64,000 bases of DNA from Streptomyces xylophagus. Its GTDB lineage: Bacteria > Actinomycetota > Actinomycetes > Streptomycetales > Streptomycetaceae. Below the pieces are notes generated by a model. That model did not search any database and was not told where the DNA came from. It worked only from the letters and a program-made list of their open reading frames with translations. How positions within the stretch are numbered: the stretch's first letter is position 1; every line of letters starts with the position of its first letter. The DNA is taken from NCBI RefSeq assembly GCF_000716435.1, contig NZ_JNWO01000013.1, forward strand, positions 124,001 to 188,000, read 5' to 3'. Shown here one piece after another: positions 1 to 8,386 of this stretch. Position numbers and translations under genes: made by a program.

Positions 1-414
1 CGTGCCGTCGGAGGAGCGGACGGAGACCGGGACCGGCGGGCCGGGGAGGAGATAGGCCTTCGTGGGTTCCTTGGGGATCTGGTCGAGGAGCAGCGCGTGC
101 CGGATCTCCTCCGCCACGTACTCGGCGACCCCGGACCGGTCGATGTCCACGATCAGCCGGTACGGATCCGCCGGGTCCGGCAGCCGACCGCCGGTCGCCT
201 GGAGCAGGGGGTCGGCGCCCTCGCGCAGTCTCAGGCGCAGTCGGCCACGCTTGCGTTCGGGTTCGTAGACGACGCCCGCGACGGCTTCGAGGGGCACCGC
301 GATCTCGCCGTACGTCTGCCGGAACAGTGGCACGGAGCGGTGAAGTCCCGGCGTGATACGGACCGTTGTGCCGTCGAAGGCCCAGGTCCCGTCGCGCTGG
401 ATGATCTCGGCCAT
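1..414 (-). CDS. DUF4429 domain protein, 5' part only
   Basis: Reads leftward from an ATG at 414 and runs off the left edge of the window, so only the first 138 codons are present. The N-terminus (MAEIIQRDGTWAFDGTTVRI) matches, from memory, the start of Streptomyces DUF4429 proteins, small cytoplasmic proteins of unknown function. The piece is rich in beta-strand-like segments, has no signal peptide or membrane segment, and keeps G/C third positions throughout. No function is assigned. The rightward open frames over the same bases have the wrong codon bias and are shadows. Confidence 0.75.
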   Translation of the reverse strand, partial: MAEIIQRDGTWAFDGTTVRITPGLHRSVPLFRQTYGEIAVPLEAVAGVVYEPERKRGRLRLRLREGADPLLQATGGRLPDPADPYRLIVDIDRSGVAEYVAEEIRHALLLDQIPKEPTKAYLLPGPPVPVSVRSSDGT

Positions 415-632
415 ACGCAAATTCTCGCAGCCGGGTCAACACGGCGGCCGCCACTTCACCCGCGCTGACCAGACCTGCCGGACGCGGGCCGTGTCCCGTA
501 GGGCACAATCCGCTGTTGTCGTGCGGGAGTTGCAAGGCGGTGGCCAAAGGCTTCGGAGCCGGCCGCCGAACGTGAGGGCCCGGGGTCGAGGGCCGAGGTC
601 CATGAGGGTCATGGGGAAGGCAGGCGTCGGGC

Positions 633-1913
633 GTGGCGGTGCAGGAGGCGAGACAGGGCGGCGAGCAGCTCGGTGCCCACGGAGGCGGCTGCACCTGCGG
701 GGACTGCCCGCACGGAGCACGCGAGGGGCATCGGCGCGCGGTCGCCGCGTTCCTCGTCAAACGGGACGGCTTCGCGGCCGGGGAGGGGCTGCCGGCGGCG
801 GTGGCGCACTCGGCGTCCGCCTCCCGGCAGTGGGTGTCGGACGAACTGACCCAGTCCGCCGACGCCGTCGCCGAACGCGGCCGTGCCGAGGGCGGCGCCT
901 GGCTGGCGCGCCTGTGGCACCGCACGGCCTTCGCGGTGTGGGGTGCCTTCGTCGTCCTGCTCCTGGTGCAGTCGCTCACCGCGATCGGCGCGGGCTGGAC
1001 GGCGGCACGCACGGCCGGACTGCTGGCCGCGCTCGTGGTCGCCGGCGCGCTGACGGCCGCCTCCTGGTTCCACCGGGCGCGCGGCGGAGCGCTGGCACCG
1101 GTCATCGGTGAGGACAACCGGCTGTCGACCTCCCGCGCGGTGGCCGTCTCCTGGGTGCTGTTCGTGGCGTACGCGGTGCTGGTCCTGGCCGGCCGCCTCG
1201 CCGCCGCCTCCGACCACGCCGAACGCGACACCCTCATCTCCGGCCTCGAACTCGCCCGCGGCGCCGGAGTGGTGACCGTCCTCGCCGTCGTCTGCGCGAT
1301 CGCCGTACTCGTCCGCCGGGTCGTCGGCCTGCGCGTGCTGGGCCAGCGCCTCCAGAAGATCCCCGCCGACCGCCCCCGCGCGGCCGACCTCCTCACCGAC
1401 GACGCGGGCCGCGGCACCTTCGCCGACATCCAGTACGTCGCGATCAGCGCCGTCGCCCTCGTCTTCGTCGCCGTACGCCTCGCCCGCCGCCCCGACCAAC
1501 TGCCCGACCTGCCCTGGGGCTTGGCGGTCGTCGTCCTCATCTCCGCCGCGACATACCTGGCCGGCAAGTACGCGGAGGGCGGCCGTCCGGTCATCCTCTC
1601 GGTGGTGCGTTCCCGCGAGGCGGGCGACCTCGACGCCCCCATCCGCACCGGCGACGACATCGAGATCCGCGGCGCCGGCTTCGTACCCCCCGGCGCCCAG
1701 ACCGCCGACCGACTCTCCCGCATGGTCGTCCGCATCGGCCCGGTCAACGTCCACGTCCCCCTGGTCCCGGTCACCGGCGGCTTCTCCAACCCCACGGACA
1801 CCCTCCTCACCGTCCCCGTCCCGGTAGACGTGGAACCCGGCCGCGTGGAGGTACAGGTCGTGACCGCGGCGGGCGTGGAGACGAACGCCTGCGTGGTCGA
1901 GGTGACGGACTGA
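633..1913 (+). CDS. Polytopic membrane protein with Cys-rich N-terminus and C-terminal beta domain
   Basis: A 426-residue protein starting at a GTG. Residues about 18-27 hold C-T-C-G-D-C-P-H, a compact cluster that could bind a metal ion. About five hydrophobic helices follow between residues 105 and 320 (for example around FAVWGAFVVLLLVQSL and GLAVVVLISAATYLAG). The last 110 residues (GDDIEIRGAGFVPPG onward) look like an IPT/TIG-type beta sandwich, a fold common in surface and nucleotide-associated proteins. Topology places this domain next to the last helix. No enzymatic motif is visible. It stands alone, between the DUF4429 gene and the DoxX gene. Function unknown. Confidence 0.8.
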   Translation: MAVQEARQGGEQLGAHGGGCTCGDCPHGAREGHRRAVAAFLVKRDGFAAGEGLPAAVAHSASASRQWVSDELTQSADAVAERGRAEGGAWLARLWHRTAFAVWGAFVVLLLVQSLTAIGAGWTAARTAGLLAALVVAGALTAASWFHRARGGALAPVIGEDNRLSTSRAVAVSWVLFVAYAVLVLAGRLAAASDHAERDTLISGLELARGAGVVTVLAVVCAIAVLVRRVVGLRVLGQRLQKIPADRPRAADLLTDDAGRGTFADIQYVAISAVALVFVAVRLARRPDQLPDLPWGLAVVVLISAATYLAGKYAEGGRPVILSVVRSREAGDLDAPIRTGDDIEIRGAGFVPPGAQTADRLSRMVVRIGPVNVHVPLVPVTGGFSNPTDTLLTVPVPVDVEPGRVEVQVVTAAGVETNACVVEVTD

Positions 1914-2042
1914 TCGGACTCCTGTACGAGAAGATTCCTGCCGGAGTCGGAAAAACTGGCTGAACCATGGTTGAGCGGGTCCCCCTTTTCGTACGTATGG
2001 TCTGTTGAGGGGTCAACGGCGGGCGAGAGGCGGCTAAGGGCG

Positions 2043-2573
2043 ATGACTCACGGCACTCGGATGGATACGCAAACCCCCTACCTCGACGGCGATCGGAACT
2101 GGCGGGACACCGCCACCCGATACGCCCTGCTTCCACTGCGCGTCTTCCTCGGCGTCACCTTCATCTACGCCGGCCTGGACAAACTCACCGACAGCGCCTT
2201 CATGAAGTCCTCCGGCGCCGGTTCGGTCGGCGAGACGATGCGTGCGGTCCGTGACTCCTCGGCGATCCCGGCCCTGGTCGACCTGTCCCTGAAGAACCCC
2301 GTCGGCTTCGGCTACGCCATCGCCTTCGGTGAACTCGCCGTCGGTATCGGCACGTTGATCGGCCTGCTGGCCCGCCTCGCCGCAGTCGGCGGTGCGCTGA
2401 TCTCGCTCAGCCTGTGGCTGACCGTGAGCTGGCAGTCCGACCCGTACTACTACGGCAACGACCTCGCCTACCTGATGGCCTGGCTGCCCCTCGTCCTCGC
2501 GGGCGCCTCCGTGTTCTCCCTGGACGCGGCAATCCGCGGAAGGCGAAGGCAGCGGGCGGGAGGCTACCGGTAG
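2043..2573 (+). CDS. DoxX family membrane protein
   Basis: 176 residues from the ATG at 2043; an upstream in-frame start at 1971 would add 24 residues that do not look like DoxX sequence. The first helix (LRVFLGVTFIYAGLDKL) carries the family's signature of a helix ending in a G-x-x-K motif, and three more helices follow near residues 87-110, 112-130 and 140-160. DoxX proteins are four-helix inner-membrane proteins; some act as quinol-oxidase subunits (archaeal DoxD/DoxA) and the actinobacterial ones are linked to thiol/redox stress. Here the substrate is unknown. No partner gene is adjacent in the same direction. Confidence 0.85.
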   Translation: MTHGTRMDTQTPYLDGDRNWRDTATRYALLPLRVFLGVTFIYAGLDKLTDSAFMKSSGAGSVGETMRAVRDSSAIPALVDLSLKNPVGFGYAIAFGELAVGIGTLIGLLARLAAVGGALISLSLWLTVSWQSDPYYYGNDLAYLMAWLPLVLAGASVFSLDAAIRGRRRQRAGGYR

Positions 2574-2595
2574 AGCCCCGGCCCGTAGACGATCG

Positions 2596-2838
2596 TCAGC
2601 CGGATATCTCAGGACCAGGGTCGGCCGTGTTCCTACGGCCGGCCCCTCGGCGTCTGCGGATCGCTCCGTTGATGCCCGCCACCACGCCGGCCAGCACCAG
2701 GCCGACCGTGACCAGCGGGATCACCGCGAACCACTCGGTCACCCACAGCCCGCCCGCGTCCCCGGCGTAGAGCACGCCCGCGGCGACGAGGAAGAGACCG
2801 GCGACCAGCTTCCCGGGCTGGAACTCATGACGCAGCAC
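2596..2838 (-). CDS. Small two-helix membrane protein
   Basis: An 80-residue protein with two hydrophobic helices (about residues 10-25 and 35-56) and a basic, cytoplasmic-looking tail. Its GTG start lies 14 bases inside the 3' end of the upstream PspC/LiaF-like gene, so the two are probably translationally coupled and form one operon. Streptomyces PspC-type membrane proteins are often accompanied by such a small membrane partner. No motif reveals its job. Confidence 0.7.
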   Translation of the reverse strand: MLRHEFQPGKLVAGLFLVAAGVLYAGDAGGLWVTEWFAVIPLVTVGLVLAGVVAGINGAIRRRRGAGRRNTADPGPEISG

Positions 2839-4246
2839 GGCTGACCTCCGCCTGTCCGACGCCGACGTGGAGGTCCAGATCCAGCGTGCCGGTGCTCTTG
2901 ACGCCCGTCGCCGGGGTCAGGGTGACCTGCTTGTGCTTGCCCGGCTCCACGTCCACGTCCTTCTTGTCGTCGCCGGGCAACTGGATGTCCCCGACGTTCA
3001 CGTCCACACTCAGCTTCACCGTCACGTCCGACGGCACGATCACCTTCAACTGCCCGACACCCACCTCGGCGTCCGTCGCGACCGTCTGCCCCTTGGTCAG
3101 CCGCAGCCGGGTCAGGTCGAGCGTGCCCACGCCGTTCCCCAGGTCGTACTTCTGCCGCACGTCTGCCACCGCCGCGGGCTGCCAGGTGAGGCGTTCCCAA
3201 TGGGTGGTGAGGTCCTTGGGCAGCGCCGCCGACGCGGCCAGCAGACCGGCCGTGACGATCGCGAGGAACACCGAGCCCGCTCCCGTACGCCCCAGGAACG
3301 CGCTGACCGCGATCCCCAGGCCGAACACGACGAGCGCACAGGCCAGACCCGTCTGCAGGCTGGTGCCGAGCTTCTGGTCGTGCCAGTTCGCGGCGGTGCC
3401 GAGGCCACCCGCGAGCAGGGCGAGGAGGAACACCCAGCCGCCGATCCAGCGCGGACCGCGCGTCTTCGGGGCCGTCGGGCGCGGGGTGCGCTGGTCCTCG
3501 CGCCAGTGCGGGTACGACGGGCCGAGGCGGATGTCGACCACGTCCGTGATGTCACGGTCGCGGGAGTCGCCGGGGCCCCACAGATAACCGGTGCCACCGA
3601 CATGTGTGCCGTCCTTGACGATCGGATCGCGCCACCAGGAGGGGTAGGCGGCGGGCACCGGCGGCGCCTGGGCCTCCGGCGGGGCGTCGGCGACGGCCTG
3701 CGCGGCCAGCGGGTCGGGGTCGGGGGCGCCGCGCTGCTGCGACCAGTACCCCGCGCCGGCCAGCAGCAGGGAGAGGACGACGGCGAAGGTGAGCACGCTG
3801 GCATTGCTCAGCATCGACAGGAACACACCGCAGCCGACCAGCGCGAACAGCACGGCCGCCAGGGCCTGGCCGTCGACGCGGCCGGTGAAGAGCTTGCGGA
3901 CCTCGTTCTCCTCCTCGTCGTCGTACGGGACGAAGAGCCAGGCGAAGCCGTAGAAGATGAGGCCGATGCCGCCCGTCGCCGAGAGCACCGCGAGGGTGAT
4001 CCGGAAGATCACCGGGTCCATGTCGCACTGCCGCCCGAGCCCCGCGCACACCCCCGCGAGCACCTTGAACCGCCGGTCCCGCCGGAACCGGTGCGGTGCC
4101 GCGACCGCGGTGGCGCCGTCGGGCGCGGTGCCCGGCGCCGACCCGGCACCCGCGCCGGGCACGGCGTCCCGCGGCCCGCCGCCCGCTTGCGGGCCCGGGC
4201 CGGAGCCGGGTCCCGGACCCGTCGCGGCGTGCTCGTGATCTGTCAT
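2825..4246 (-). CDS. PspC-domain membrane protein with LiaF-like C-terminus
   Basis: 473 residues from the ATG at 4246; the open frame continues upstream to 4474 but that part lies in the shared promoter region. After a Gly/Pro-rich N-terminus comes a PspC domain at about residues 50-110 (FKVLAGVCAGLGRQCDMDP then a transmembrane helix), further helices near 120-155 and 250-345, and a C-terminal beta-rich region (about 385-470, with repeated GVGQLKV and VGVGQAEV blocks) like the cell-wall-antibiotic response domain of LiaF. It is divergent from a histidine kinase that also begins with PspC. By analogy with LiaF/LiaS/LiaR it may hold the kinase inactive until the envelope is stressed; that role is inferred. 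Confidence 0.85.
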   Translation of the reverse strand: MTDHEHAATGPGPGSGPGPQAGGGPRDAVPGAGAGSAPGTAPDGATAVAAPHRFRRDRRFKVLAGVCAGLGRQCDMDPVIFRITLAVLSATGGIGLIFYGFAWLFVPYDDEEENEVRKLFTGRVDGQALAAVLFALVGCGVFLSMLSNASVLTFAVVLSLLLAGAGYWSQQRGAPDPDPLAAQAVADAPPEAQAPPVPAAYPSWWRDPIVKDGTHVGGTGYLWGPGDSRDRDITDVVDIRLGPSYPHWREDQRTPRPTAPKTRGPRWIGGWVFLLALLAGGLGTAANWHDQKLGTSLQTGLACALVVFGLGIAVSAFLGRTGAGSVFLAIVTAGLLAASAALPKDLTTHWERLTWQPAAVADVRQKYDLGNGVGTLDLTRLRLTKGQTVATDAEVGVGQLKVIVPSDVTVKLSVDVNVGDIQLPGDDKKDVDVEPGKHKQVTLTPATGVKSTGTLDLDLHVGVGQAEVSRAAS

Positions 4247-4455
4247 GCGTCCATGCTGCCCGCCGCGAGCCGCCGATGGCAGTCGGGACGACCCTGGCCG
4301 AACCCTGAAATCGGCCCCGACCCGGACCGGGGGAGTGTTCGACGACGACCCCGACACCGCGAAAGGCCCCCGCGGCGCGCCGTATTCGAAGATCAGGGGA
4401 GTCTCGGGGGTCCACCCTGATGCCCGGAACGGCGGGGCGTGTGAACATCGGTGGC

Positions 4456-5748
4456 ATGCCGGACGCCGCAGCATTGCCAGTCGAGGACCCGCGGCCGCCG
4501 CGCAAGCTCTACCGCAGCAGTGACGGACGCTGGCTCGGTGGTGTGGCGCGGGGGCTCGCCGGGCATCTCGGGCTGCCGGTGATCTGGGTGCGGCTGGTGT
4601 TCGTGGGGCTGTTCCTCGCGGACGGACTCGGCGCGTTGTTGTACGCCTCGTTCTGGTTCTTCGTGCCGCTCGGCGTCGGCGGGGTCGCCGGGCAGCGGCC
4701 CCCGTCCCTCGTCTCCACCGAGACCTCGCCCGACGGCCGCCGCAGACTCGTCGCCCGCAAGCCGGACAAGGGCCAGATCGTCGCCCTGCTCCTCATGGTC
4801 GTCGTGGCGCTGGTCTTCGTCGGCAATGTGAATCTGGGCAGCGGCGCCAAGGCCTACCTCTTCCCGGTCGTTCTCGTCGGCGCGGGCGTCGCCCTCGTCT
4901 GGCGCCAGGCGGACAACGCCCGCCGCGCCCGCTGGGCAGAGGTCGGCAGCCGCCGCCGTACGCTCAGCCTGCTGCGCGCCGGCGGCGGGGTCCTGCTGGT
5001 CACCGCCGGTGCCACCGCGATCTTCGTGCTGCAGGGCTCCGCCGACCACCTCGGCTCGGTCCTCCAGGCGGCCCTCGCGGTCCTCGTCGGCATCACCCTG
5101 CTCGCCGGCCCGTATCTCGTGCGGATGACCCAGGACCTGTCCGAGGAGCGCCTGATGCGCATCCGCGCCCAGGAGCGCGCCGAGGTCGCCGCCCATGTCC
5201 ACGACTCCGTGTTGCACACCCTGACCCTGATCCAGCGCAACGCGGAGAGCCCGAACGAGGTGCGCCGCCTGGCCCGCGCCCAGGAGCGCGACCTTCGCGC
5301 CTGGCTCTACAAACCGGAGGGCACCGGCAAGGACGAGGCCGACGAACCCGACACCCTCGCCGAGGCCGTGCGGCGCAGTGCGGCGGAGGTCGAGGACAAG
5401 CACGGCGTCCCCATCGAGGTCGTCGTCGTCGGCGACTGCCCACTCGACGACGGAATCGGCGCCCAGATGCAGGCCGCGCGCGAAGCGATGGTGAACGCGG
5501 CCAAGTACGGTGGCGAGGGCGGCGCCGTGCAGGTCTACGCCGAGGTGGAGGGGAAGAAGGTCTTCGTGTCCGTCCGTGACCGCGGACCGGGCTTCGACCT
5601 CGACTCGATACCCGCCGACCGCATGGGCGTCAGAGAATCGATCATCGGCCGTATGGAGCGCCACGGCGGCACGGCACGCCTGCGCGCGGTGCCGGACGGC
5701 GGTACCGAGGTCGAGCTGGAGATGGAGAGGGCGGAGAAGACGTCATGA
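4456..5748 (+). CDS. PspC-domain sensor histidine kinase
   Basis: About 430 residues; the start is taken at the second ATG (4456), with 4420 the alternative. Residues about 15-75 form a PspC domain (SSDGRWLGGVARGLAGHLG plus helix), followed by four more helices up to about residue 221. The dimerisation box reads AEVAAHVHDSVLHTLT, with the phospho-accepting His, and the ATPase domain shows the N box (EAMVNAAKYGG) and G box (DRGPGFD). This is the NarL-partner class of kinase. The stop overlaps the start of the response regulator by four bases. It probably senses envelope stress together with the divergent PspC/LiaF-like protein. Confidence 0.92.
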   Translation: MPDAAALPVEDPRPPRKLYRSSDGRWLGGVARGLAGHLGLPVIWVRLVFVGLFLADGLGALLYASFWFFVPLGVGGVAGQRPPSLVSTETSPDGRRRLVARKPDKGQIVALLLMVVVALVFVGNVNLGSGAKAYLFPVVLVGAGVALVWRQADNARRARWAEVGSRRRTLSLLRAGGGVLLVTAGATAIFVLQGSADHLGSVLQAALAVLVGITLLAGPYLVRMTQDLSEERLMRIRAQERAEVAAHVHDSVLHTLTLIQRNAESPNEVRRLARAQERDLRAWLYKPEGTGKDEADEPDTLAEAVRRSAAEVEDKHGVPIEVVVVGDCPLDDGIGAQMQAAREAMVNAAKYGGEGGAVQVYAEVEGKKVFVSVRDRGPGFDLDSIPADRMGVRESIIGRMERHGGTARLRAVPDGGTEVELEMERAEKTS

Positions 5749-6464
5749 GCGACGCGACCGAGACGAACGAACCGGCGGAACCGACCGGCGGGAGCGCGGG
5801 CGGGCGTCACGTGCGCGTGGTCCTCGTCGACGACCACCGCATGTTCCGCACGGGAGTCCAGGCCGAGATCGGCCGCACCGAGGAGACCGGCGTCGAGGTG
5901 GTCGGCGAGGCCGCGGACGTCGACCAGGCGGTCACGGTCATCACCGCGACCCGCCCCGAGGTGGTCCTCCTCGACGTCCACCTCCCGGGCGGCGGCGGGG
6001 TCGAAGTCCTGCGCCGCTGCGCCCCGTTGATGAGCGACGCCGAGCAGCCCGTCCGCTTCCTCGCGCTGTCCGTGTCGGACGCGGCGGAGGACGTGATCGG
6101 GGTGATCCGCGGGGGTGCGCGCGGCTACGTCACCAAGACGATCACCGGCACGGACCTCGTCAACTCCGTCTTCCGGGTCCAGGAGGGCGACGCCGTCTTC
6201 TCCCCGCGCCTGGCCGGCTTCGTCCTCGACGCGTTCGCGTCGACCGACGCCCCGCCGGTCGACGAGGATCTCGACCGCCTCACCCAGCGCGAGCGCGAGG
6301 TGCTGCGCCTCATCGCGCGGGGCTACGCCTACAAGGAGATCGCCAAGCAGCTGTTCATCTCGGTGAAGACGGTCGAGTCCCATGTCTCGGCGGTGCTGAG
6401 GAAGCTCCAGCTGTCGAACCGGCACGAGCTGACCCGGTGGGCGACGGCACGCCGACTGGTATGA
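5745..6464 (+). CDS. NarL/LuxR-family response regulator
   Basis: 239 residues, starting within the ATGA overlap with the kinase gene, so the pair is co-translated. The receiver domain (about residues 23-140) has the acidic pair (LVDDHRMFR), the phospho-acceptor Asp in VVLLDVHLPG and the conserved Lys in GYVTKTI. The C-terminal LuxR helix-turn-helix (about 180-238) reads LTQREREVLRLIARGYAYKE and continues with SVKTVESHVS. It is the cognate DNA-binding partner of the upstream PspC kinase. Likely targets are envelope-stress genes, possibly the divergent PspC operon; this is not shown by the sequence. Confidence 0.95.
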   Translation: MSDATETNEPAEPTGGSAGGRHVRVVLVDDHRMFRTGVQAEIGRTEETGVEVVGEAADVDQAVTVITATRPEVVLLDVHLPGGGGVEVLRRCAPLMSDAEQPVRFLALSVSDAAEDVIGVIRGGARGYVTKTITGTDLVNSVFRVQEGDAVFSPRLAGFVLDAFASTDAPPVDEDLDRLTQREREVLRLIARGYAYKEIAKQLFISVKTVESHVSAVLRKLQLSNRHELTRWATARRLV

Positions 6465-6486
6465 CCCGTAAGGGAGTTCACCTGAG

Positions 6487-6507
6487 CCCCGGGGAGGTCC
6501 CCTGGGG
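6487..6507. terminator. GC hairpin between convergent genes
   Basis: CCCCGGGGA, two bases, then TCCCC-T-GGGG, a strong stem with one bulge. It sits in the 45-base gap between the stops of the convergent response-regulator and NlpC/P60 genes and can serve both strands. There is no U-tract, as is usual in Streptomyces. Confidence 0.5.
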
Positions 6508-6509
6508 AC

Positions 6510-7583
6510 TCACACCACCCGGGTCGCCCCCGCGAAGGGCATCTCGTCGATCGGCGCCAGTCGCACCGGAGCCGTCGGGTTCGGGGCGTGGATCATCTGG
6601 CCGTCGCCGACGTAGATGCCGACGTGGCTGATGCCCGAGTAGAAGAACACCAGGTCGCCGGGGCGCAGTTCGGACCGGGAGACGCGCTGGCCGGCGTTGA
6701 TCTGGGCGTAGGTCGTGCGGGGGAGGGAGACCCCGGCGGAGCTGTAGGCGGCCTGGACGAGGCCCGAGCAGTCGAAGGCGTTGGGGCCCGTCGCGCCCCA
6801 GACGTAGGGGCTGCCGAGCTTCTGGTAGGCGTAGGAAACGGCCGCCGCGGCACGGGAGTTGGGGGCGTCGGCCGCGGCGGCCGAGGAACCGGGCGCGGCC
6901 AGGGCGCCCCGTGCCGTGGTCGACGACCGTGACGCGCGGCCGGAGCCACTCGCCTCGCCGACCTGGGCCCGCTGCTGCGGAGGCAGCGTCGACAGCAGGC
7001 GGCGGGCCTGGTCCAGCTTGCCGTTGATGGTCTTCTTCTGCCTGCCGAGTTCGGCCTGCCGTGACTTCAGCGAGGTCAGCTCGATGTGGGCGGCGCCGCG
7101 CAACTGCTCGATCTCGCGCAGCTGTTGCCGTACGAGGGCGACGGCCGCCGTCTGCCGGTGGCCCACCCGGTCGGCGAACTCGGCGCCGTCCAGATACTGT
7201 TCGGGGTCGTCGGAGAGCATGAGCTGCACCGCGGGGTCGATCCCGCCGCTGCGGTACTGCGCCGCGGCGACGTAACCCAGGGCCTCCCGTGCCGAGTTGA
7301 GCTTCTCAGTCTTCCGTGCCGCCTCGTCCCGCAGGGTGCCCAGCTTCTTCTCGGCCGCGTCCGCCTTCTCCTTCGCGCCGTCGTACTTCTCGGTCGCGAC
7401 CTCCGCCTCCTGGTACAGCTTGTCCACCTTGGCCTTGACCTGCGTCGGTGTCAGCTGCGGCTCGGCGTGCGAGGTTCCGTCGAAACCCGTCGCCGTCGCC
7501 GCGCCCGCCAGGGCGATCGTGGCCGCCGTCCGGGCTGTATTGCCGCTGAGCGAGCGCTGTCGGGGCTTGCGGTGCGCTGCCAC
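6510..7583 (-). CDS. Secreted NlpC/P60 peptidoglycan endopeptidase
   Basis: 357 residues from the GTG at 7583 (VAAHRKPRQR..., the usual start of this Streptomyces family; AAAGGA lies 12 bases upstream). A Sec-type signal peptide spans residues about 1-38 (basic stretch, then TAATIALAGAATATG). A coiled coil occupies about 45-215, followed by a Ser/Ala linker and a C-terminal NlpC/P60 domain at about 240-357. The catalytic Cys is in NAFDCSGLVQAAY, the His in GISHVGIYVG and the third residue in MIHAPNP. Such enzymes cut D-Glu to diamino-acid bonds in peptidoglycan during growth and sporulation. A paralogue lies at 9454-10380. Confidence 0.93.
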   Translation of the reverse strand: MAAHRKPRQRSLSGNTARTAATIALAGAATATGFDGTSHAEPQLTPTQVKAKVDKLYQEAEVATEKYDGAKEKADAAEKKLGTLRDEAARKTEKLNSAREALGYVAAAQYRSGGIDPAVQLMLSDDPEQYLDGAEFADRVGHRQTAAVALVRQQLREIEQLRGAAHIELTSLKSRQAELGRQKKTINGKLDQARRLLSTLPPQQRAQVGEASGSGRASRSSTTARGALAAPGSSAAAADAPNSRAAAAVSYAYQKLGSPYVWGATGPNAFDCSGLVQAAYSSAGVSLPRTTYAQINAGQRVSRSELRPGDLVFFYSGISHVGIYVGDGQMIHAPNPTAPVRLAPIDEMPFAGATRVV

Positions 7584-7633
7584 GTGGACTGCACGTCCTT
7601 TCGTACGACCGCCGGGGGAGCGGGCGGTTGCGC

Positions 7634-7676
7634 GTCCGGCGGCGGCCCGCACAGGGGGAGCGGGCCGCCGCCGGAC
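7634..7676 (-). promoter_or_regulatory. Perfect 17-bp hairpin in the NlpC/P60 leader
   Basis: GTCCGGCGGCGGCCCGC (7634-7650), a nine-base loop, and its exact complement (7660-7676). It lies about 50 bases upstream of the GTG start inside a predicted 160-base 5' leader that contains two further GC-rich hairpins. It could attenuate transcription or control translation. Confidence 0.5.
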
Positions 7677-7747
7677 CTTCTCGGCGGTGGTGTCCGACTG
7701 CCGCCCCTGGTCCGGGCGGCGGTGGGGAGCCGGTCACCTGGTGGAGG

Positions 7748-7777
7748 ACGCTAAACCTGACGATGACGGCCCGGTAA
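7748..7777 (-). promoter_or_regulatory. Putative promoter of the NlpC/P60 gene
   Basis: On the minus strand TTACCG, 18 bases, TAGCGT. The -10 fits TANNNT of the housekeeping sigma factor and the -35 is weak. The second NlpC/P60 gene has the same -10 hexamer at the same spacing. Confidence 0.35.
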
Positions 7778-7935
7778 CGCATGTACGGAACTGACGTCAG
7801 GTGATCGAGAATTGACCATGAGTGACTGTGATCCCGGTCCGGGGTCGCCGACTTGACGCGGTGCGCTGACCGATGAGGCGGTTCCGGCGCGGCGGGGACG
7901 ACGCGATGCTATGGGCGCATATATGCAAGGGCGAG

Positions 7936-7984
7936 GAAGTCGCTACGGTCGACGAAGCCGCTACGGCTGAGGAAGCCGCTACAG
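7936..7984. repeat. Three 18-bp direct repeats in the intergenic gap
   Basis: The unit GAAGCCGCTACGGCTGAG starts at 7936, 7954 and 7972 with small changes, the last copy being partial. They sit in the 449-base gap between the NlpC/P60 start and the small membrane protein, just after an A/T-rich spot (TATATGCAA). Apart from these repeats, the leader hairpins and a CTGACGTCAG palindrome at 7791-7800, the gap shows no gene. Confidence 0.6.
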
Positions 7985-8018
7985 AGGGGCGGTGTCGGTC
8001 GGCCCCCGAGCCCCTGAC

Positions 8019-8024
8019 TAGGCT
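8019..8024 (+). promoter_or_regulatory. Putative -10 element for a leaderless transcript
   Basis: TAGGCT lies eight bases before the ATG at 8033, which has no ribosome site. Transcription would begin at or next to the start codon. No good -35 is visible. Confidence 0.35.
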
Positions 8025-8032
8025 CCGGCCCC

Positions 8033-8386
8033 ATGGACGTACTCATCCATCTCTTCGTCGGCCTGCACATCATCGGCATCGCGGCGCTGCTCGGCGGTTT
8101 CCTCACCCAGATGAAGGCGATGGGCCAGGGCACGGCCCGCTTCGTCCCCGGCATGCTGCACGGCGCGCTGACCATGCTGGTCACCGGCGCGATCCTGGTC
8201 GGCCTCAACCAGGCCGACGATCAGCACGTCAACAACATCAAGATCGGCATCAAGCTCGCGCTGCTGATCGTGATCCTCGGGCTCGTCTACGTGAAGCGGG
8301 ACGAGGAGACGGTCGACAAGAGCCAGTTCGCGCTGGTGGGCGGGCTCACCATGGTGAACATCTTCATCGCGGTCCTGTGGACGTGA
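8033..8386 (+). CDS. Small four-helix integral membrane protein
   Basis: 117 residues, nearly all hydrophobic, with helices at about 5-24, 42-60, 70-86 and 97-115. It resembles conserved actinobacterial membrane proteins of unknown function. No catalytic or binding motif is apparent. Its 3' end overlaps the 3' end of the convergent TDT-family gene by 23 bases. The ATG lacks a ribosome site and is probably leaderless. Confidence 0.8.
   Translation: MDVLIHLFVGLHIIGIAALLGGFLTQMKAMGQGTARFVPGMLHGALTMLVTGAILVGLNQADDQHVNNIKIGIKLALLIVILGLVYVKRDEETVDKSQFALVGGLTMVNIFIAVLWT

Noticed and set aside
7584..7760. c-di-AMP (ydaO) riboswitch before the NlpC/P60 gene
   Set aside because: Expected from Streptomyces cell-wall hydrolases, but the conserved GGGGTGAA and CCGACAGCT blocks are absent here and in front of the other hydrolases.
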